Shown here piece by piece: positions 1 through 9,400 of a stretch of 64,000 nt of DNA. The position numbers and the translations under genes are program-made. The stretch is taken from positions 1,177,793 to 1,241,792 of the forward strand of contig PBIO01000014.1 of the NCBI GenBank assembly GCA_002720865.1. Reading direction: 5' to 3'. The stretch comes from Halobacteriovorax sp. GTDB taxonomy: Bacteria > Bdellovibrionota > Bacteriovoracia > Bacteriovoracales > Bacteriovoracaceae. The first letter of the stretch is position 1; the number at the start of each line of letters is the position of its first letter. The notes below the pieces were generated by a model. The model made no database searches. It saw nothing but the letters and a program-made list of their open reading frames with translations, and was not told the origin of the DNA.

Positions 1-1
1 T

Positions 2-1219
2 TCTATGGCCATGGCGGCAGTCTTACTTGGATTCTCTTCGGCCACTCAAGATATTGCTATCGATGCATTTAGAATTGAGTCTGCTGAGAGTGACTTACAG
101 GCCACACTTGCAGCGACTTATATTGCCGGTTATAGAATAGGAATGATCGTGGCAGGGGCTGGCTCTTTATATCTTGCCCAGTTCTTTGGTTCTACAAAAG
201 CGGATTATTCTCATACTGCTTGGATGTACACATATTTTGTTATGGCCGCTTGTATGCTTTTTGGGGTTGCTACAACTTTAATGAGACCTGAGCCCGAGGT
301 TAAAATTTCAGATATTGAACACTCGACAAAAGATTATTTTAATTTCTTTTTACTCTTCCTCGTGATTGCCGGTTGTTTCGTGGCCACCTTTGCTTTAAGT
401 GCTGACCTAGTTGCCATGGCAAAGAAAAGTCTTTCAGAACTATTTGGTAATAAGGCCTTAGCAGGACTATTGGTTGGAACAGTTAGACTTGCCGTTGCAA
501 TCGGTGTGGCCGCACTCTGCGCTTTAGGAATTGGAAAGTCAGGAGTTGTTAATACGGATATGGTTGAAGAGGGCTATGTTGCTCCAGTTAAAAACTTTTT
601 TGAACGCTATGGTAGTTCATTAGCTTGGTCACTACTTGCTCTTGTTGGACTTTATCGAATTTCGGATATTGTTTTAGGGGTGATTTCAAATGTGTTTTAT
701 CAAGACTTAGGTTTTACGAAGATTCAAATCGCCAATGCTGTAAAAACCTTTGGAGTCTTTATGTCGATCCTTGGCGGTTTTCTTGGTGGAGTCCTAACGA
801 CTAGGTTTGGTGTTATAAAGATGCTTTGGTGGGGAGCTATTTTGGCAGCCGGGACGAACTTACTCTTTATGCTACTCGCTAGTATGGGGCAAAACACTTT
901 TATGCTCTATGGAGTTATTGCAGCTGACAACTTAGCAGCGGGGTTAGCTTCAGCAGCTTTTGTCGCTTTCCTATCTAGCCTAACTGATATTTCTTTTACA
1001 GCCGTTCAGTATGCGATTTTTACTTCATTAATGACTCTTCTTCCAAAAGTTCTTGGCGGTTATTCTGGAAGTATGGTGGATGCCATTGGTTATCAGTGGT
1101 TCTTCGTCTTTACGACTTTAATTGGTGTTCCCGTTCTTTGGATTGTTCATATTTGTGGAAAAAAATTCGAATTAAATGAGTCAGCAGGAGAGAATGCGGT
1201 CTATGCCGAAAATGATTAG
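2..1219 (+). CDS. ampG: AmpG-like MFS muropeptide permease (5' end outside window)
   Basis: Inner-membrane transporter of the major facilitator superfamily. The AmpG family imports anhydromuropeptides from the periplasm for cell-wall recycling. The signature seen is ATQDIAIDAFRIE about 14 residues into the visible part, which is diagnostic of AmpG-like permeases. About ten hydrophobic segments follow. The frame is open to the left window edge (a TCT codon precedes the first ATG) and the N-terminal helices are missing, so the gene is cut by the window. The YceI gene starts 3 bases after its stop, so the two are probably co-transcribed. In a predator, import of cell-wall fragments would fit prey digestion, but that is inference. 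Family assignment is firm; substrate is by analogy. Confidence 0.85.
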   Translation, partial: SMAMAAVLLGFSSATQDIAIDAFRIESAESDLQATLAATYIAGYRIGMIVAGAGSLYLAQFFGSTKADYSHTAWMYTYFVMAACMLFGVATTLMRPEPEVKISDIEHSTKDYFNFFLLFLVIAGCFVATFALSADLVAMAKKSLSELFGNKALAGLLVGTVRLAVAIGVAALCALGIGKSGVVNTDMVEEGYVAPVKNFFERYGSSLAWSLLALVGLYRISDIVLGVISNVFYQDLGFTKIQIANAVKTFGVFMSILGGFLGGVLTTRFGVIKMLWWGAILAAGTNLLFMLLASMGQNTFMLYGVIAADNLAAGLASAAFVAFLSSLTDISFTAVQYAIFTSLMTLLPKVLGGYSGSMVDAIGYQWFFVFTTLIGVPVLWIVHICGKKFELNESAGENAVYAEND

Positions 1220-1221
1220 GA

Positions 1222-2187
1222 ATGAATTTAAAAATATTTAGCAGTTTTCTTATTCTTTTACTGTTCCCCCTTAATCTATTAGCGAAGGGGGAGCAGAAAA
1301 TCTGGTCCATTAACAAAGATCATTCTGAGCTAACTTTTAAGGTGGGATACCTTTCTATCTCCTCTATCACGGGTAGGTTCGAAAAATTTTGGGGACAGAT
1401 CCGCTTTGATGAGGATGGGGTATTACCTAATAAGGTAAATTTTCATTTAGAAGTAAAGTCGGTCAGCAGTGGAAGTGAGATGAGAGACGGGCATTTAAAG
1501 TCTAGTGACTTTTTTAATGCCAAAAAATATCCCTATATTAAATTCAAGTCCGAAAAAATTGAGGCCCTCGAACCTGGCTGGTTTAAGGTTGTGGGGGAGC
1601 TAGAAATAAAGGATATTACAAGAGAAGAAGAATTTAAAATTTTTATTTCAGAGATTATTGATGATACCTGGGGTTATAAATCAAAATTTATAAAATTCGC
1701 AGGAAGTATAGATAGAAAGGATTATCAACTAGATTGGAATAAAGGGATAAAAGGCAATGAGCTTCTCGTTGGAATGGAAGTCGATCTATTAGGACAGTTT
1801 CAAATTCAGCCAGTTAATAGAAAAACTCCACCCTCTAAACATATGATTCCTAATACGAAATTTTCTAAACTTCGAGATAAATTTAAAACCGGTAAAATTT
1901 CAAAAGAAGAATTTGATAATTCAGTTCTTAAGATTGAAACAGAAATAGAAAAGAAAGTAGCTGAAACTAAATCAGCTACGGAAGAAGTCGTTTCAGGAGC
2001 AAATGAATACGAGGCTCTCGTAAAGCAAGCTGCCTTACTAATTATGAGACTCATCGGCTTTGTTGCTCTATGGATGGGAATTCTTGGTCTTAGAAAGAAA
2101 ATTAAAAATGATACGATCTTTGGTACCGTTATAAGTCTGTATACTGTGATTTATCTTTGGGCCTTTTGGTTTGTGCAATTCGAATAG
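1222..2187 (+). CDS. YceI-domain protein with C-terminal membrane tail
   Basis: Exported protein. Residues 1-21 are a signal peptide ending around LLAKG. Residues 27-195 are a YceI domain, seen in WSINKDHSELTFKVGYLSIS, the GRFEKFWGQIRFDED segment and the SSDFFNAKKYPYIKFKS segment. YceI proteins are periplasmic lipocalin-like barrels that bind isoprenoid-type lipids. Unusually, the barrel is followed by a charged helical linker (about 205-260) and two hydrophobic helices (about 268-315), making the protein roughly 130 residues longer than a usual YceI. The start lies 3 bases after the ampG stop, and DoxX follows 13 bases downstream. Context suggests an envelope or redox-lipid role shared with DoxX; this is inference. 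Confidence 0.8.
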   Translation: MNLKIFSSFLILLLFPLNLLAKGEQKIWSINKDHSELTFKVGYLSISSITGRFEKFWGQIRFDEDGVLPNKVNFHLEVKSVSSGSEMRDGHLKSSDFFNAKKYPYIKFKSEKIEALEPGWFKVVGELEIKDITREEEFKIFISEIIDDTWGYKSKFIKFAGSIDRKDYQLDWNKGIKGNELLVGMEVDLLGQFQIQPVNRKTPPSKHMIPNTKFSKLRDKFKTGKISKEEFDNSVLKIETEIEKKVAETKSATEEVVSGANEYEALVKQAALLIMRLIGFVALWMGILGLRKKIKNDTIFGTVISLYTVIYLWAFWFVQFE

Positions 2188-2200
2188 TAAAGGAGAGACT

Positions 2201-2593
2201 ATGTTTGAAGAAAAAAAGAATGACATCGCATTACTAATTTTAAGACTTGGAGGGGGAGGCTTTATGCTGGCTCATGGTGTTCCAAAATTAATGAAATTTT
2301 TTGCTGACGTTCCAATCAAGTTTGCAGACCCTCTTGGAATTGGGATGATGGCCTCTCTTGTGCTTGCCGTGTTTTCTGAGTTCTTTTGTGCAATCGCCTT
2401 AATGGCAGGATTCAAAACGAGATTTTGCTCTCTAACTCTTGCCATCACAATGTTTGTGGCAGCCTTTGTGGTTCACTTAGCAGATCCCTTTGGGCGTAAA
2501 GAAAAGGCCATTATGTATCTCGTGATTTATATCGCTCTAATCTTTAGTGGCGGGGGCGCTTTTTCTGTTGATCGACTAATGAAGAAGGCTTAG
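2201..2593 (+). CDS. DoxX family membrane protein
   Basis: Small inner-membrane protein of 130 residues with about four hydrophobic helices. The N-terminal LLILRLGGGGFMLAHGVPKL segment is the typical DoxX opening, and a GFKTRFCSL turn precedes helix 3. DoxX proteins are linked to membrane redox and thiol homeostasis, with poorly defined chemistry. The ATG at 2201 is chosen because AAAGGAGAG sits 7-8 bases upstream; an upstream in-frame GTG lies inside the YceI gene and has no such site. The stop overlaps the convergent typA stop by 4 bases. It probably belongs to the ampG-yceI transcription unit. Confidence 0.85.
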   Translation: MFEEKKNDIALLILRLGGGGFMLAHGVPKLMKFFADVPIKFADPLGIGMMASLVLAVFSEFFCAIALMAGFKTRFCSLTLAITMFVAAFVVHLADPFGRKEKAIMYLVIYIALIFSGGGAFSVDRLMKKA

Positions 2594-4431
2594 TCCTTCT
2601 TCGTTCTTACAACAGAGCGCTTATTAGCGGCGAGCTCTTTTTTACGAATACGAACATTGAGTGGTGTTACTTCAACCCACTCATCGTTGTCGATCCAGTC
2701 CATGGCCCACTCAAGAGTTCTAGGTCTTACGGGTGGTAAAATGACGTTCTGATCTTTACCGGCTGTACGAACCGAAGAAAGGTGCTTTTCACGGACGCAG
2801 TTAACATTAGCTTCGTTTACCTTATTATGCTCACCAATAACTTGCCCTTCATAAGTCTGCTCTCCTGGAACAACAAATTGTTCGCCGTTAGGAAGTAGAT
2901 TAAAGAGAGCGTAGGGAGTAATTTTTCCCGCACGGTCAGAGATAAGGGCACCGTTTTGACGGGCATTCATATCACCGGCATAAGGCTTATATCCAAGATA
3001 CTCTGAAGACATAAGTCCTTCACCGCGAGTGTCTGTTAGAAATTTTGAACGATAGCCAATAAGACCACGAGATGGGATATCAAACTCAACTCTTGTTCTA
3101 TCTTCAGTTATCGGATTCATTCCAGACATAATACCCTTACGTAGTGAAAGGGCCTCAGTGATGGCTCCTGTGGTATCGTTAGGAACATCCATGACAACTT
3201 TTTCAAATGGTTCAGTTCTTACTCCGTCTTCGTCTTTAAAAAGAACTTCCGGACGGCTAATCATAAACTCAAAACCTTTTCTTCTTAGCTCTTCAAAAAT
3301 AATGGCAAGTTGAAGCTCCCCCCGTCCTTTTAGTTTATAAATTTTAGGATCGTCAGTAGCTTCGTATTGAAGGGCAACATTTAGCTTACAGGATTCATCT
3401 AAGAATTCCTCAAGCTTTCTTGACGTCAAGTATTCTCCTTCTCGACCTGAAAGTGGAGAAGTGTTTACTGAAACGTTTACGGCAACGGTAGGTGGTTCAA
3501 CATAGATTCTTTCAAGAGCTTCTTCATTTCCTTGAACCACTATGGTGTCACCGATAAAACCGTCGGCCATACCAGCGAGAAGAATAATTTCACCGGCTGA
3601 GGCTTCATCGGCATCGGCCGTAGCTAGCTTATCGTAGACTTGAATATTGGAAGCCTTGAAGTTTTTATTTTTTCCTTCAGCAACCATACAAGTATAGCCT
3701 TCATGTTTTTTAATTGTTCCTCTTTGGATTCTCCCTACACATTGCTGACCAAGAAATGTTGAGTAAGCCAGATTGGCCACGAGCATTTGAAAAGGTCCTT
3801 CTTTATCTAGGTTTGGAAGAGGGTAATAGTCGCTCACGATAAAATCTAAAATATCGTGCATATTTTCTTTTTTATTTGTGGGGTCAAGTGTGGCCCAACC
3901 TTCTTTTGCGGAGGCGTAAAGAAAAGGAATATCGATATCAAAATCTTCAATCTCTAAGGACATAGCTAAGTCTAAAAGAAGATCCTCTACCTCGCCTTTT
4001 ACTTCAGCGATTCTTTCATCAGGTCTGTCGATCTTGTTGATGATTACACCGACTTTTAAATTTCTTTTTAGAGCTTTTTCTAATACAAAACGAGTTTGTG
4101 GGAGTGGTCCTTCCGAGGCATCAACTAAAAGTAAAATACCGTCAACCATGATAAGACCACGTTCAACTTCTCCACCGAAGTCCGCGTGGCCTGGAGTATC
4201 TAATAAATTAATTTTTGTATCTTTCCAAAAGATGGCACAGTTTTTTGCAGTAATTGTAATTCCACGTTCTTTTTCAATTTCCCCAGAATCCATCACTCGA
4301 TCTTCAATCTGATCTCTTTCATCGTAAACGCCTGACTGCTGAAGTAGTCCATCAACAAGTGTCGTCTTACCGTGGTCAACATGGGCCACAACGGCGATAT
4401 TTTTAATATTTGAAAAAGATTGAGTGCTCAT
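2590..4431 (-). CDS. typA: Ribosome-associated translational GTPase TypA/BipA
   Basis: Cytoplasmic translational GTPase related to EF-G. It binds the 70S ribosome and supports 50S assembly and growth under stress. The G1 motif AHVDHGKTT is at residues 15-23, the switch-II motif DTPGHADF near 76, and NKID near 130. EF-G-like domains II, III and V follow, together with the TypA-specific C-terminal region (RGLIGYRSKFLTDTRGEG near 450). The length of 613 residues is normal for the family. The start ATG is at 4431. The DUF938 gene ends 7 bases upstream of this start on the same strand, so the pair may be co-transcribed. Convergent with doxX, with a 4-base overlap of stops. Confidence 0.97.
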   Translation of the reverse strand: MSTQSFSNIKNIAVVAHVDHGKTTLVDGLLQQSGVYDERDQIEDRVMDSGEIEKERGITITAKNCAIFWKDTKINLLDTPGHADFGGEVERGLIMVDGILLLVDASEGPLPQTRFVLEKALKRNLKVGVIINKIDRPDERIAEVKGEVEDLLLDLAMSLEIEDFDIDIPFLYASAKEGWATLDPTNKKENMHDILDFIVSDYYPLPNLDKEGPFQMLVANLAYSTFLGQQCVGRIQRGTIKKHEGYTCMVAEGKNKNFKASNIQVYDKLATADADEASAGEIILLAGMADGFIGDTIVVQGNEEALERIYVEPPTVAVNVSVNTSPLSGREGEYLTSRKLEEFLDESCKLNVALQYEATDDPKIYKLKGRGELQLAIIFEELRRKGFEFMISRPEVLFKDEDGVRTEPFEKVVMDVPNDTTGAITEALSLRKGIMSGMNPITEDRTRVEFDIPSRGLIGYRSKFLTDTRGEGLMSSEYLGYKPYAGDMNARQNGALISDRAGKITPYALFNLLPNGEQFVVPGEQTYEGQVIGEHNKVNEANVNCVREKHLSSVRTAGKDQNVILPPVRPRTLEWAMDWIDNDEWVEVTPLNVRIRKKELAANKRSVVRTKKD

Positions 4432-4438
4432 AGAATTC

Positions 4439-5029
4439 CTACTTCTTATAAATCAATGTTTGGTTATTGGCCGGCATGACAATATCATCCAGAAGTTTAA
4501 AGCCTCTTTTTTCAAATTGTTCATGAACGTCTTTAAAGTCTCTAATACCTTGATGAGGGGCCATCTGTCCCAAATTAAGATGGAATTCTTCATTACTTTT
4601 TGAAGTAAATTCACCATTATAGCTAAAAGGACCGTAAACAATAAACAGTGAGCCAGGTATAAGGTTGGCTCCGGCTAGGCTTATGAGCTCCTTAACCATA
4701 TCAAAAGGCATTATATGAAAGGTATTGGCGGTATAAAGAACATCGATATTTGAGGCAGGAAATGAGTCTTCTCCCAACTTAAAACTTAAGGGACCTTCTA
4801 TATTTGGCAACTTAGCTTCCTCTAACCACATCTTAATACCTTGGTGATACTGAGGTTGATCTGACGTTATCCAGGTCAGGTGAGGAAACTTTGGGGCAAA
4901 GTGGACAGCATGCTGTCCGGTTCCTGAGCCGACCTCAAGAAGGCGTTTTCTGTCCTTAAGGTGCTTACTTAAGACATTGTGAATCGGACCTGCGTTTCTT
5001 TCGCAAGAGGGGGCAAATGGTTTTTCCAT
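4439..5029 (-). CDS. DUF938 family class I SAM-dependent methyltransferase
   Basis: Predicted cytoplasmic methyltransferase of 196 residues, a typical size for DUF938. The opening KPFAPSCERNAGPI is the family hallmark. The SAM-binding motif I LLEVGSGTGQHAVHFA lies at residues 34-49, followed by the Asp of DQPQYH and the YTANTFHIMPFD motif near 110. The substrate is not established for the family. It lies 7 bases upstream of typA on the same strand, with no terminator between them, which suggests a shared transcript. The gene is divergent from the GreA-like gene; 43 bases separate the two starts. Confidence 0.85.
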   Translation of the reverse strand: MEKPFAPSCERNAGPIHNVLSKHLKDRKRLLEVGSGTGQHAVHFAPKFPHLTWITSDQPQYHQGIKMWLEEAKLPNIEGPLSFKLGEDSFPASNIDVLYTANTFHIMPFDMVKELISLAGANLIPGSLFIVYGPFSYNGEFTSKSNEEFHLNLGQMAPHQGIRDFKDVHEQFEKRGFKLLDDIVMPANNQTLIYKK

Positions 5030-5072
5030 AGAGGTATTTTAGTTATTTATAACTATTTGGTAACATCAATCT

Positions 5073-5552
5073 ATGCAAAAAAAGAAAATTCTCAAAAAGC
5101 TTATTGATAACGTAAAAGAGGAGCTAGACGGGCTTAAGAAGGCCTATGATAGCACTCACTCCCTAATGACAGCGCCAGATATGAAGTCTGAGGGTAAGTA
5201 TGATACCCGTGGAATTGAAGCTGGTTACTTAGCAGGCGCACAAAAAGTTCGTGTCACCGAACTAGAGCAAGAACTTCAGCTCTTAGAAGAGATCAAGGTC
5301 AGGGAATTTAAACCTGATGAAGAGGTTGCCATAGGTGCTTTGGTGGAACTTGATCTAAACGGCTTTATTAAAAAGTATTTTATATCTCCCACTGCTGGTG
5401 GAACCATGGTTGAAGCGGATGGGGAGTCTATCTTAGTTATTTCTGTTTTTTCTCCTATAGGGGCTGAGGTTCTTCAGTTAAAGGCCGGAGATGATTTTGA
5501 GCTTGAAACTAAGGGAGACCCTAGGGAGTACAAGATACTTTCGGTATCTTAA
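5073..5552 (+). CDS. GreA/GreB-like transcription factor
   Basis: Cytoplasmic protein of 159 residues. The N-terminal half is a charged helical hairpin (residues 1-80) rich in Lys and Glu. The C-terminal domain matches the GreA/GreB FKBP-like fold: VISVFSPIGAEVLQLKAGDD and then a KGDPREYKILSVS ending resemble the SPIGRALLG and TREYEIL motifs of GreA. Gre factors enter the RNA polymerase secondary channel to rescue backtracked complexes. This protein lacks the canonical GreA N-terminal opening, so it may be a divergent regulator rather than the housekeeping GreA. No strong ribosome-binding site is visible before the ATG. A minus-strand terminator starts immediately after its stop. Confidence 0.7.
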   Translation: MQKKKILKKLIDNVKEELDGLKKAYDSTHSLMTAPDMKSEGKYDTRGIEAGYLAGAQKVRVTELEQELQLLEEIKVREFKPDEEVAIGALVELDLNGFIKKYFISPTAGGTMVEADGESILVISVFSPIGAEVLQLKAGDDFELETKGDPREYKILSVS

Positions 5553-5590
5553 AACAAAAAGGCCACCGACTCGTCTCCAAGGCAGTGGCC
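5551..5590 (-). terminator. Rho-independent terminator of the candidate small RNA
   Basis: On the minus strand GGCCACTG (5590-5583) pairs with CGGTGGCC (5568-5561) around a 14-base loop, giving an 8-bp stem with one G-T pair. It is followed by TTTTTGTTTT. On the plus strand no T-run follows, so the element terminates leftward transcription. It begins at the stop of the GreA-like gene. Confidence 0.7.
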
Positions 5591-5700
5591 ATTATATAAA
5601 ACTTTGCTTCCCCAAGCGCACTAGAAGTCGAAGGACCATCGTCCGACTCGACTTCAAGATGAAGAAGTTATACCGGCCATGACGAAGTTTTTCGATGCCC
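5552..5700 (-). ncRNA. Candidate structured small RNA
   Basis: No credible gene lies in 5553-5804, but the minus strand reads as a structured transcript that ends at a strong intrinsic terminator. A hairpin at about 5622-5655 pairs GAAGTCGA with TCGACTTC, with a further GGAC/GTCC stem and a GATG loop. The octamer CGAGTCGG occurs twice, once in this hairpin and once in the terminator stem. A nine-codon open frame (ATG GCC GGT to TGA) lies near the proposed 5' end, so a tiny peptide or leader is possible. The 5' end is uncertain because no clear promoter was found. It does not match tmRNA, SRP RNA or 6S RNA as far as can be judged by eye. Confidence 0.4.
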
Positions 5701-5738
5701 TGTGTAAAATTAACTAATAGCTAAGATATTGAAATTTA

Positions 5739-5754
5739 GGGGGACAATGCCCCC
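5739..5754. promoter_or_regulatory. G5/C5 palindrome in intergenic region
   Basis: GGGGGACAATGCCCCC forms a 5-bp G-run/C-run inverted repeat with a 6-base centre. It lies about 40-55 bases upstream of the proposed 5' end of the minus-strand RNA and downstream of the tetR stop. No T-run follows on either strand, so it is not a normal terminator. It could be an operator or an RNA hairpin; function unknown. Confidence 0.3.
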
Positions 5755-5804
5755 AATTTGATTAATTAGAAGGAAGACTTTCGTCATCTACCCATGAAAA
5801 AGAG

Positions 5805-6446
5805 TTAGGACTTCCAACGATCCGGGTTTGCCTTGAGAAAATCTAACATGGCTTCTACTAGGTTGTAGATGGACTTCTTCTTCTCTTCAGGCTGGAAATT
5901 GGGCTGATTCTTGATCTTTTCTTTCATCATTGGAGCGTTCATCATAACGCCAAAATGCACGATATCTCCGAAAATCATTCGCATGGCCCAATGAATCCCT
6001 TCATATGGTACTTCCTCACCCACATCCTGTCTTATTTTCTTAACGAAGAATTCGTGACCAGGAGGTCCCATATTTCCTTTGCAATCGCTAAAGGCTTCAT
6101 CTGGAATATTATCTAATTTCTCGTTGAGGAATATTTTAAAAGTATTAAGAAGGGGGGAGCCATTATTGACAAAAAAATCAAAGACACGCCAAGAAAATTC
6201 TTTCGTATCAATAGTATCATCTGAACCTATATGAGCGATTGATTCTTCCATCCACCTATGGTTTTGTTGAAAAACCTGGGCATAAAGATTTTCTTTATTA
6301 TCAAAGTGATAATTTATAGCTGAAAGATTTACTCCTGCTTCCTTAGCGATATCTCGAACTGAAGTTCCACTAAATCCTTTTTCAGCAAAAAGATGATTGG
6401 CAACTTCTACAATTTTTTGTTTTGTGTCTTTTTCTTTAGCGTTCAT
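5805..6446 (-). CDS. TetR family repressor, CecR/YbiH-like
   Basis: Cytoplasmic transcriptional repressor of 213 residues. The N-terminal TetR helix-turn-helix is seen as IVEVANHLFAEKGFSGTSVR followed by DIAKEAGVNLSAINYHFDNK. The C-terminal ligand domain resembles the CecR/DUF1956 type. The ATG at 6446 is preferred over the in-frame ATG at 6462-6464 because AAGGGA sits 9 bases upstream of it and nothing resembles a site before the earlier one. The start overlaps the RND gene by 11 bases, so it is the last gene of the efflux operon. It probably binds the tandem 18-bp repeats in front of the operon and is thereby autoregulated; this is inference. Confidence 0.88.
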   Translation of the reverse strand: MNAKEKDTKQKIVEVANHLFAEKGFSGTSVRDIAKEAGVNLSAINYHFDNKENLYAQVFQQNHRWMEESIAHIGSDDTIDTKEFSWRVFDFFVNNGSPLLNTFKIFLNEKLDNIPDEAFSDCKGNMGPPGHEFFVKKIRQDVGEEVPYEGIHWAMRMIFGDIVHFGVMMNAPMMKEKIKNQPNFQPEEKKKSIYNLVEAMLDFLKANPDRWKS

Positions 6447-9400
6447 TTGTGGCCATCCCTTCATTTTTAAGTGGGTTTTTAATTTTAAATAGCTTCTCTT
6501 GCAGTTTTCCTAAATCTTCTAAAATGGCATAGGCACAAGGAACCCAAACCAGAGTAAGGATTGTTCCACTGGTTAAGCCCCAGGCCATTGCCAAGGTCAT
6601 GGGAATCAAGATGGCGTCATTTCCTCCGATTCCATAGGCAGTTGGGAGGAGTCCGCTTATGGTTGTAAGCGATGTTACGAGAACTGCTCTAAGCCTCATT
6701 CCAGAGGCCTTGACGAGAATATCATGTAAGGGAAGTTTTCCTTCCTCTTTCATCTGATCAATAAAGCTAATAAGGACAATCCCTGAGTTAACAATAATTC
6801 CACCAAGACCAATGACTCCAATAAGGGCGAGAAAGCTTATGGGACGTTGATGAAAAAAGAAGGCCACAGAAAAACCAAGTAACCCTAGAGGAATAGTGGT
6901 CATTATAATCGCCGGTCTTAAGTAACTCTTAAAGAGAAAAACAAGGAGGGCAAAAATACCAATTAAGCTTAAAACAAGTGCGTTGGCCAAAGACTCCATA
7001 CTTTCTTTTGTGTTCTCTGCGGCACCACCGAATTTTAAGCTAACACCTGGATACTTTGAATGTAGCTCATTATAAATATTTGTTAACTTTCTGTTGGCTA
7101 TCATGGAAGTGATTTTATCTTCACTGACATTTCCAGTTAAAGTTTTAGAAATTTTAAAATCAAACCTCTTTATCTGAGGAGTTCCTTGCTCAACACGAAA
7201 CTTGGCAAAGCTACCGAGGGGTACGAGGTTTCCTTGTCGATCTAGAATTCGGATATTCTGAAGGTCTTCAATATTCTCTCTAAAGGGTTCATCAAAACGG
7301 ACAATAAGATCGATATCTTTATTATTAAGAGTAACTTTTGCCGTTCTATTGCCACTAATGGCCGTTTTAATCGTTTGGCCAATATTACTTACATCAAGCC
7401 CTAGGCGATCAGATTTCTCATAATCGATATCAACAAAGACTTCATCGTCTCCAATAACATCATCGATTCTAAGGTCGGTGATCCCTGGAACCTTTTCTAA
7501 TTCTGATTTAATTCCATTGATCATTCCATAGATTTCTTCTACATCATTTGATCTAAAGGTGGCCTCAATTGCGTTACCAACTGGGGGACCATTAACTAGG
7601 GCTTCGTACTCTAAACTTTGTATGCTTTCTAAGTTTACTTCTCGGAGTAATTTTAACACCTCGGAAGAAGATTTATTCAGTTTGAAGTCTTCACTAACAT
7701 AGATACTTAACATCCCAACGCTATTACCTTCTTTTGCTTTTGGGTCTCCAGGGCCCATAGAGGCGGCGCCGGCTCTTCCTATAATATGAACAGCATCGTT
7801 TCCAAGCTTAGCTTTTACTTTTCTAGAAAGCTCTTCAATAGCTTTAGTGGTCTCTTCAATTCTTGTTCCCTTAGGAGTCTCAACTCTTGCAATATAGGCC
7901 TCTGTTTGCTCGGCAGGAAAAAGAATAAATTTATTAGCCTTTATCATCATGAAAAAACTAAAAATGATGATGAAAGAAAAACCAAGACCTACTAAATAGC
8001 GTCTCCTGACCATAATATTCATAAAGTTTTCAAACTTCGCTTCAAACTTGGCAAACCAGTCTACATGCTCATTCTCAACTTTCTGTTTTACTTTTTTTCC
8101 GGCCCATTTAAGCCTCATAGGTAAGAAAAAGAAACTCTCTGCCAAACTAAGGAGTAGGGAAAGTGAAACAACAATAGGAATCCAGCGAATGAACTGTCCC
8201 ATTACTCCTTTCGTAACTAACATGGGCATAAAGGCTGCGATTGTTGTAAAAGCAGTGGCCGTAATAGGAAGCCAAAGCGTTCTTACTGATTCACTGGCCG
8301 CATCTGAAGGAGACATTCCCTCTTGTCTTAATCTGGTGAAGTTTTCAGAGATCACAACGGAGTTATCAACCAACATTCCTAGGGCAATAACCAAAGCAAG
8401 TACCGTAATAGTATCGATATTCATTCCAAAACTTGGCATAAGCCCAAGGGTTCCCATAATGGCCAAGGGAAGTGAAAGTGAAGCCACTAGTCCAATTCTT
8501 CCAGGTAAAAAGAAGAAGAGAAAAACAACGACTAGGACAAGACCACTGACTGCATTACTTGTAAGAACATCGACTCTATTTGCTACTTTAGTTCCTTCAT
8601 TATTATAAATATGAAAATCATAGGAGGGATTTCTCTTTTTAAAGTTCTCCATCTTCTTTTTAATCTGGTTCACCATTGTAACAGTATCGGCGCCACCTTT
8701 TTTCGTAACGATAACAAGAGTTGACTCTTCACCGTTATGGGAAGCATAAGTCGTTAGCTCTTCTTCTCCATCGATGACTTCAGCAATATCTTTAAGAAAA
8801 ACAGTCTGACCGGTAAAGTTTGATCTTATTACAATATTCTCAAGCTCTTTTTTATCTTTAATTTTTCCTTCGATTCGGATTAGCTTTTGTATTTTTTCAT
8901 TCTTTATGGCCCCGCCCGGAGTATTCGTATTTCTACTTCGAACTTTTCCTAAAACTTCGTCAGTGGCAATATGCTGAGCCTTCATCTTTTCGATATTAAG
9001 ACGAATATGAAAGGCTCTTTCAGCATAGCCAGTAAGCCTGGCCGACTTTACCGTGTTTAAATCTTCAATATCTTCCGCCAGAGAGTCTGCGAGAAGATCC
9101 CTTGCTCTATCCTGGTTACTCCCGGTAATTGCAAATTCAAATACAGGGAATTCTTCACTATTCATCTCAACAAACTTAGGAGCATCTCTTAAGTCTCCAG
9201 GAAGTCCTGTTGTTCGGTCGACTGCTTTTTGAATATCACTCATGGCCTCATCAACATCAACTTTTGGATCATCGATATCAACAACAACCACAATCGTAGA
9301 AAGTCCAGCTTGGGAGATAGATCTAACTCTTTTTAAACCAGAGACCCCTCGAATTTCATCCTCAAGTGGCTTTGTGATTTTTGTTTCAATATCCTTTGCC

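Noticed and set aside
4235-4252. TGGCAC...TTGC pair resembling a sigma-54 promoter inside typA
   Set aside because: There are eleven rather than ten bases between the GG and GC, and it lies inside a coding region on the antisense strand with no gene downstream.
8048-8608. 186-codon open frame on the plus strand within the RND pump gene
   Set aside because: It is antisense to a well-supported transporter and has no family-like motifs or start signal.
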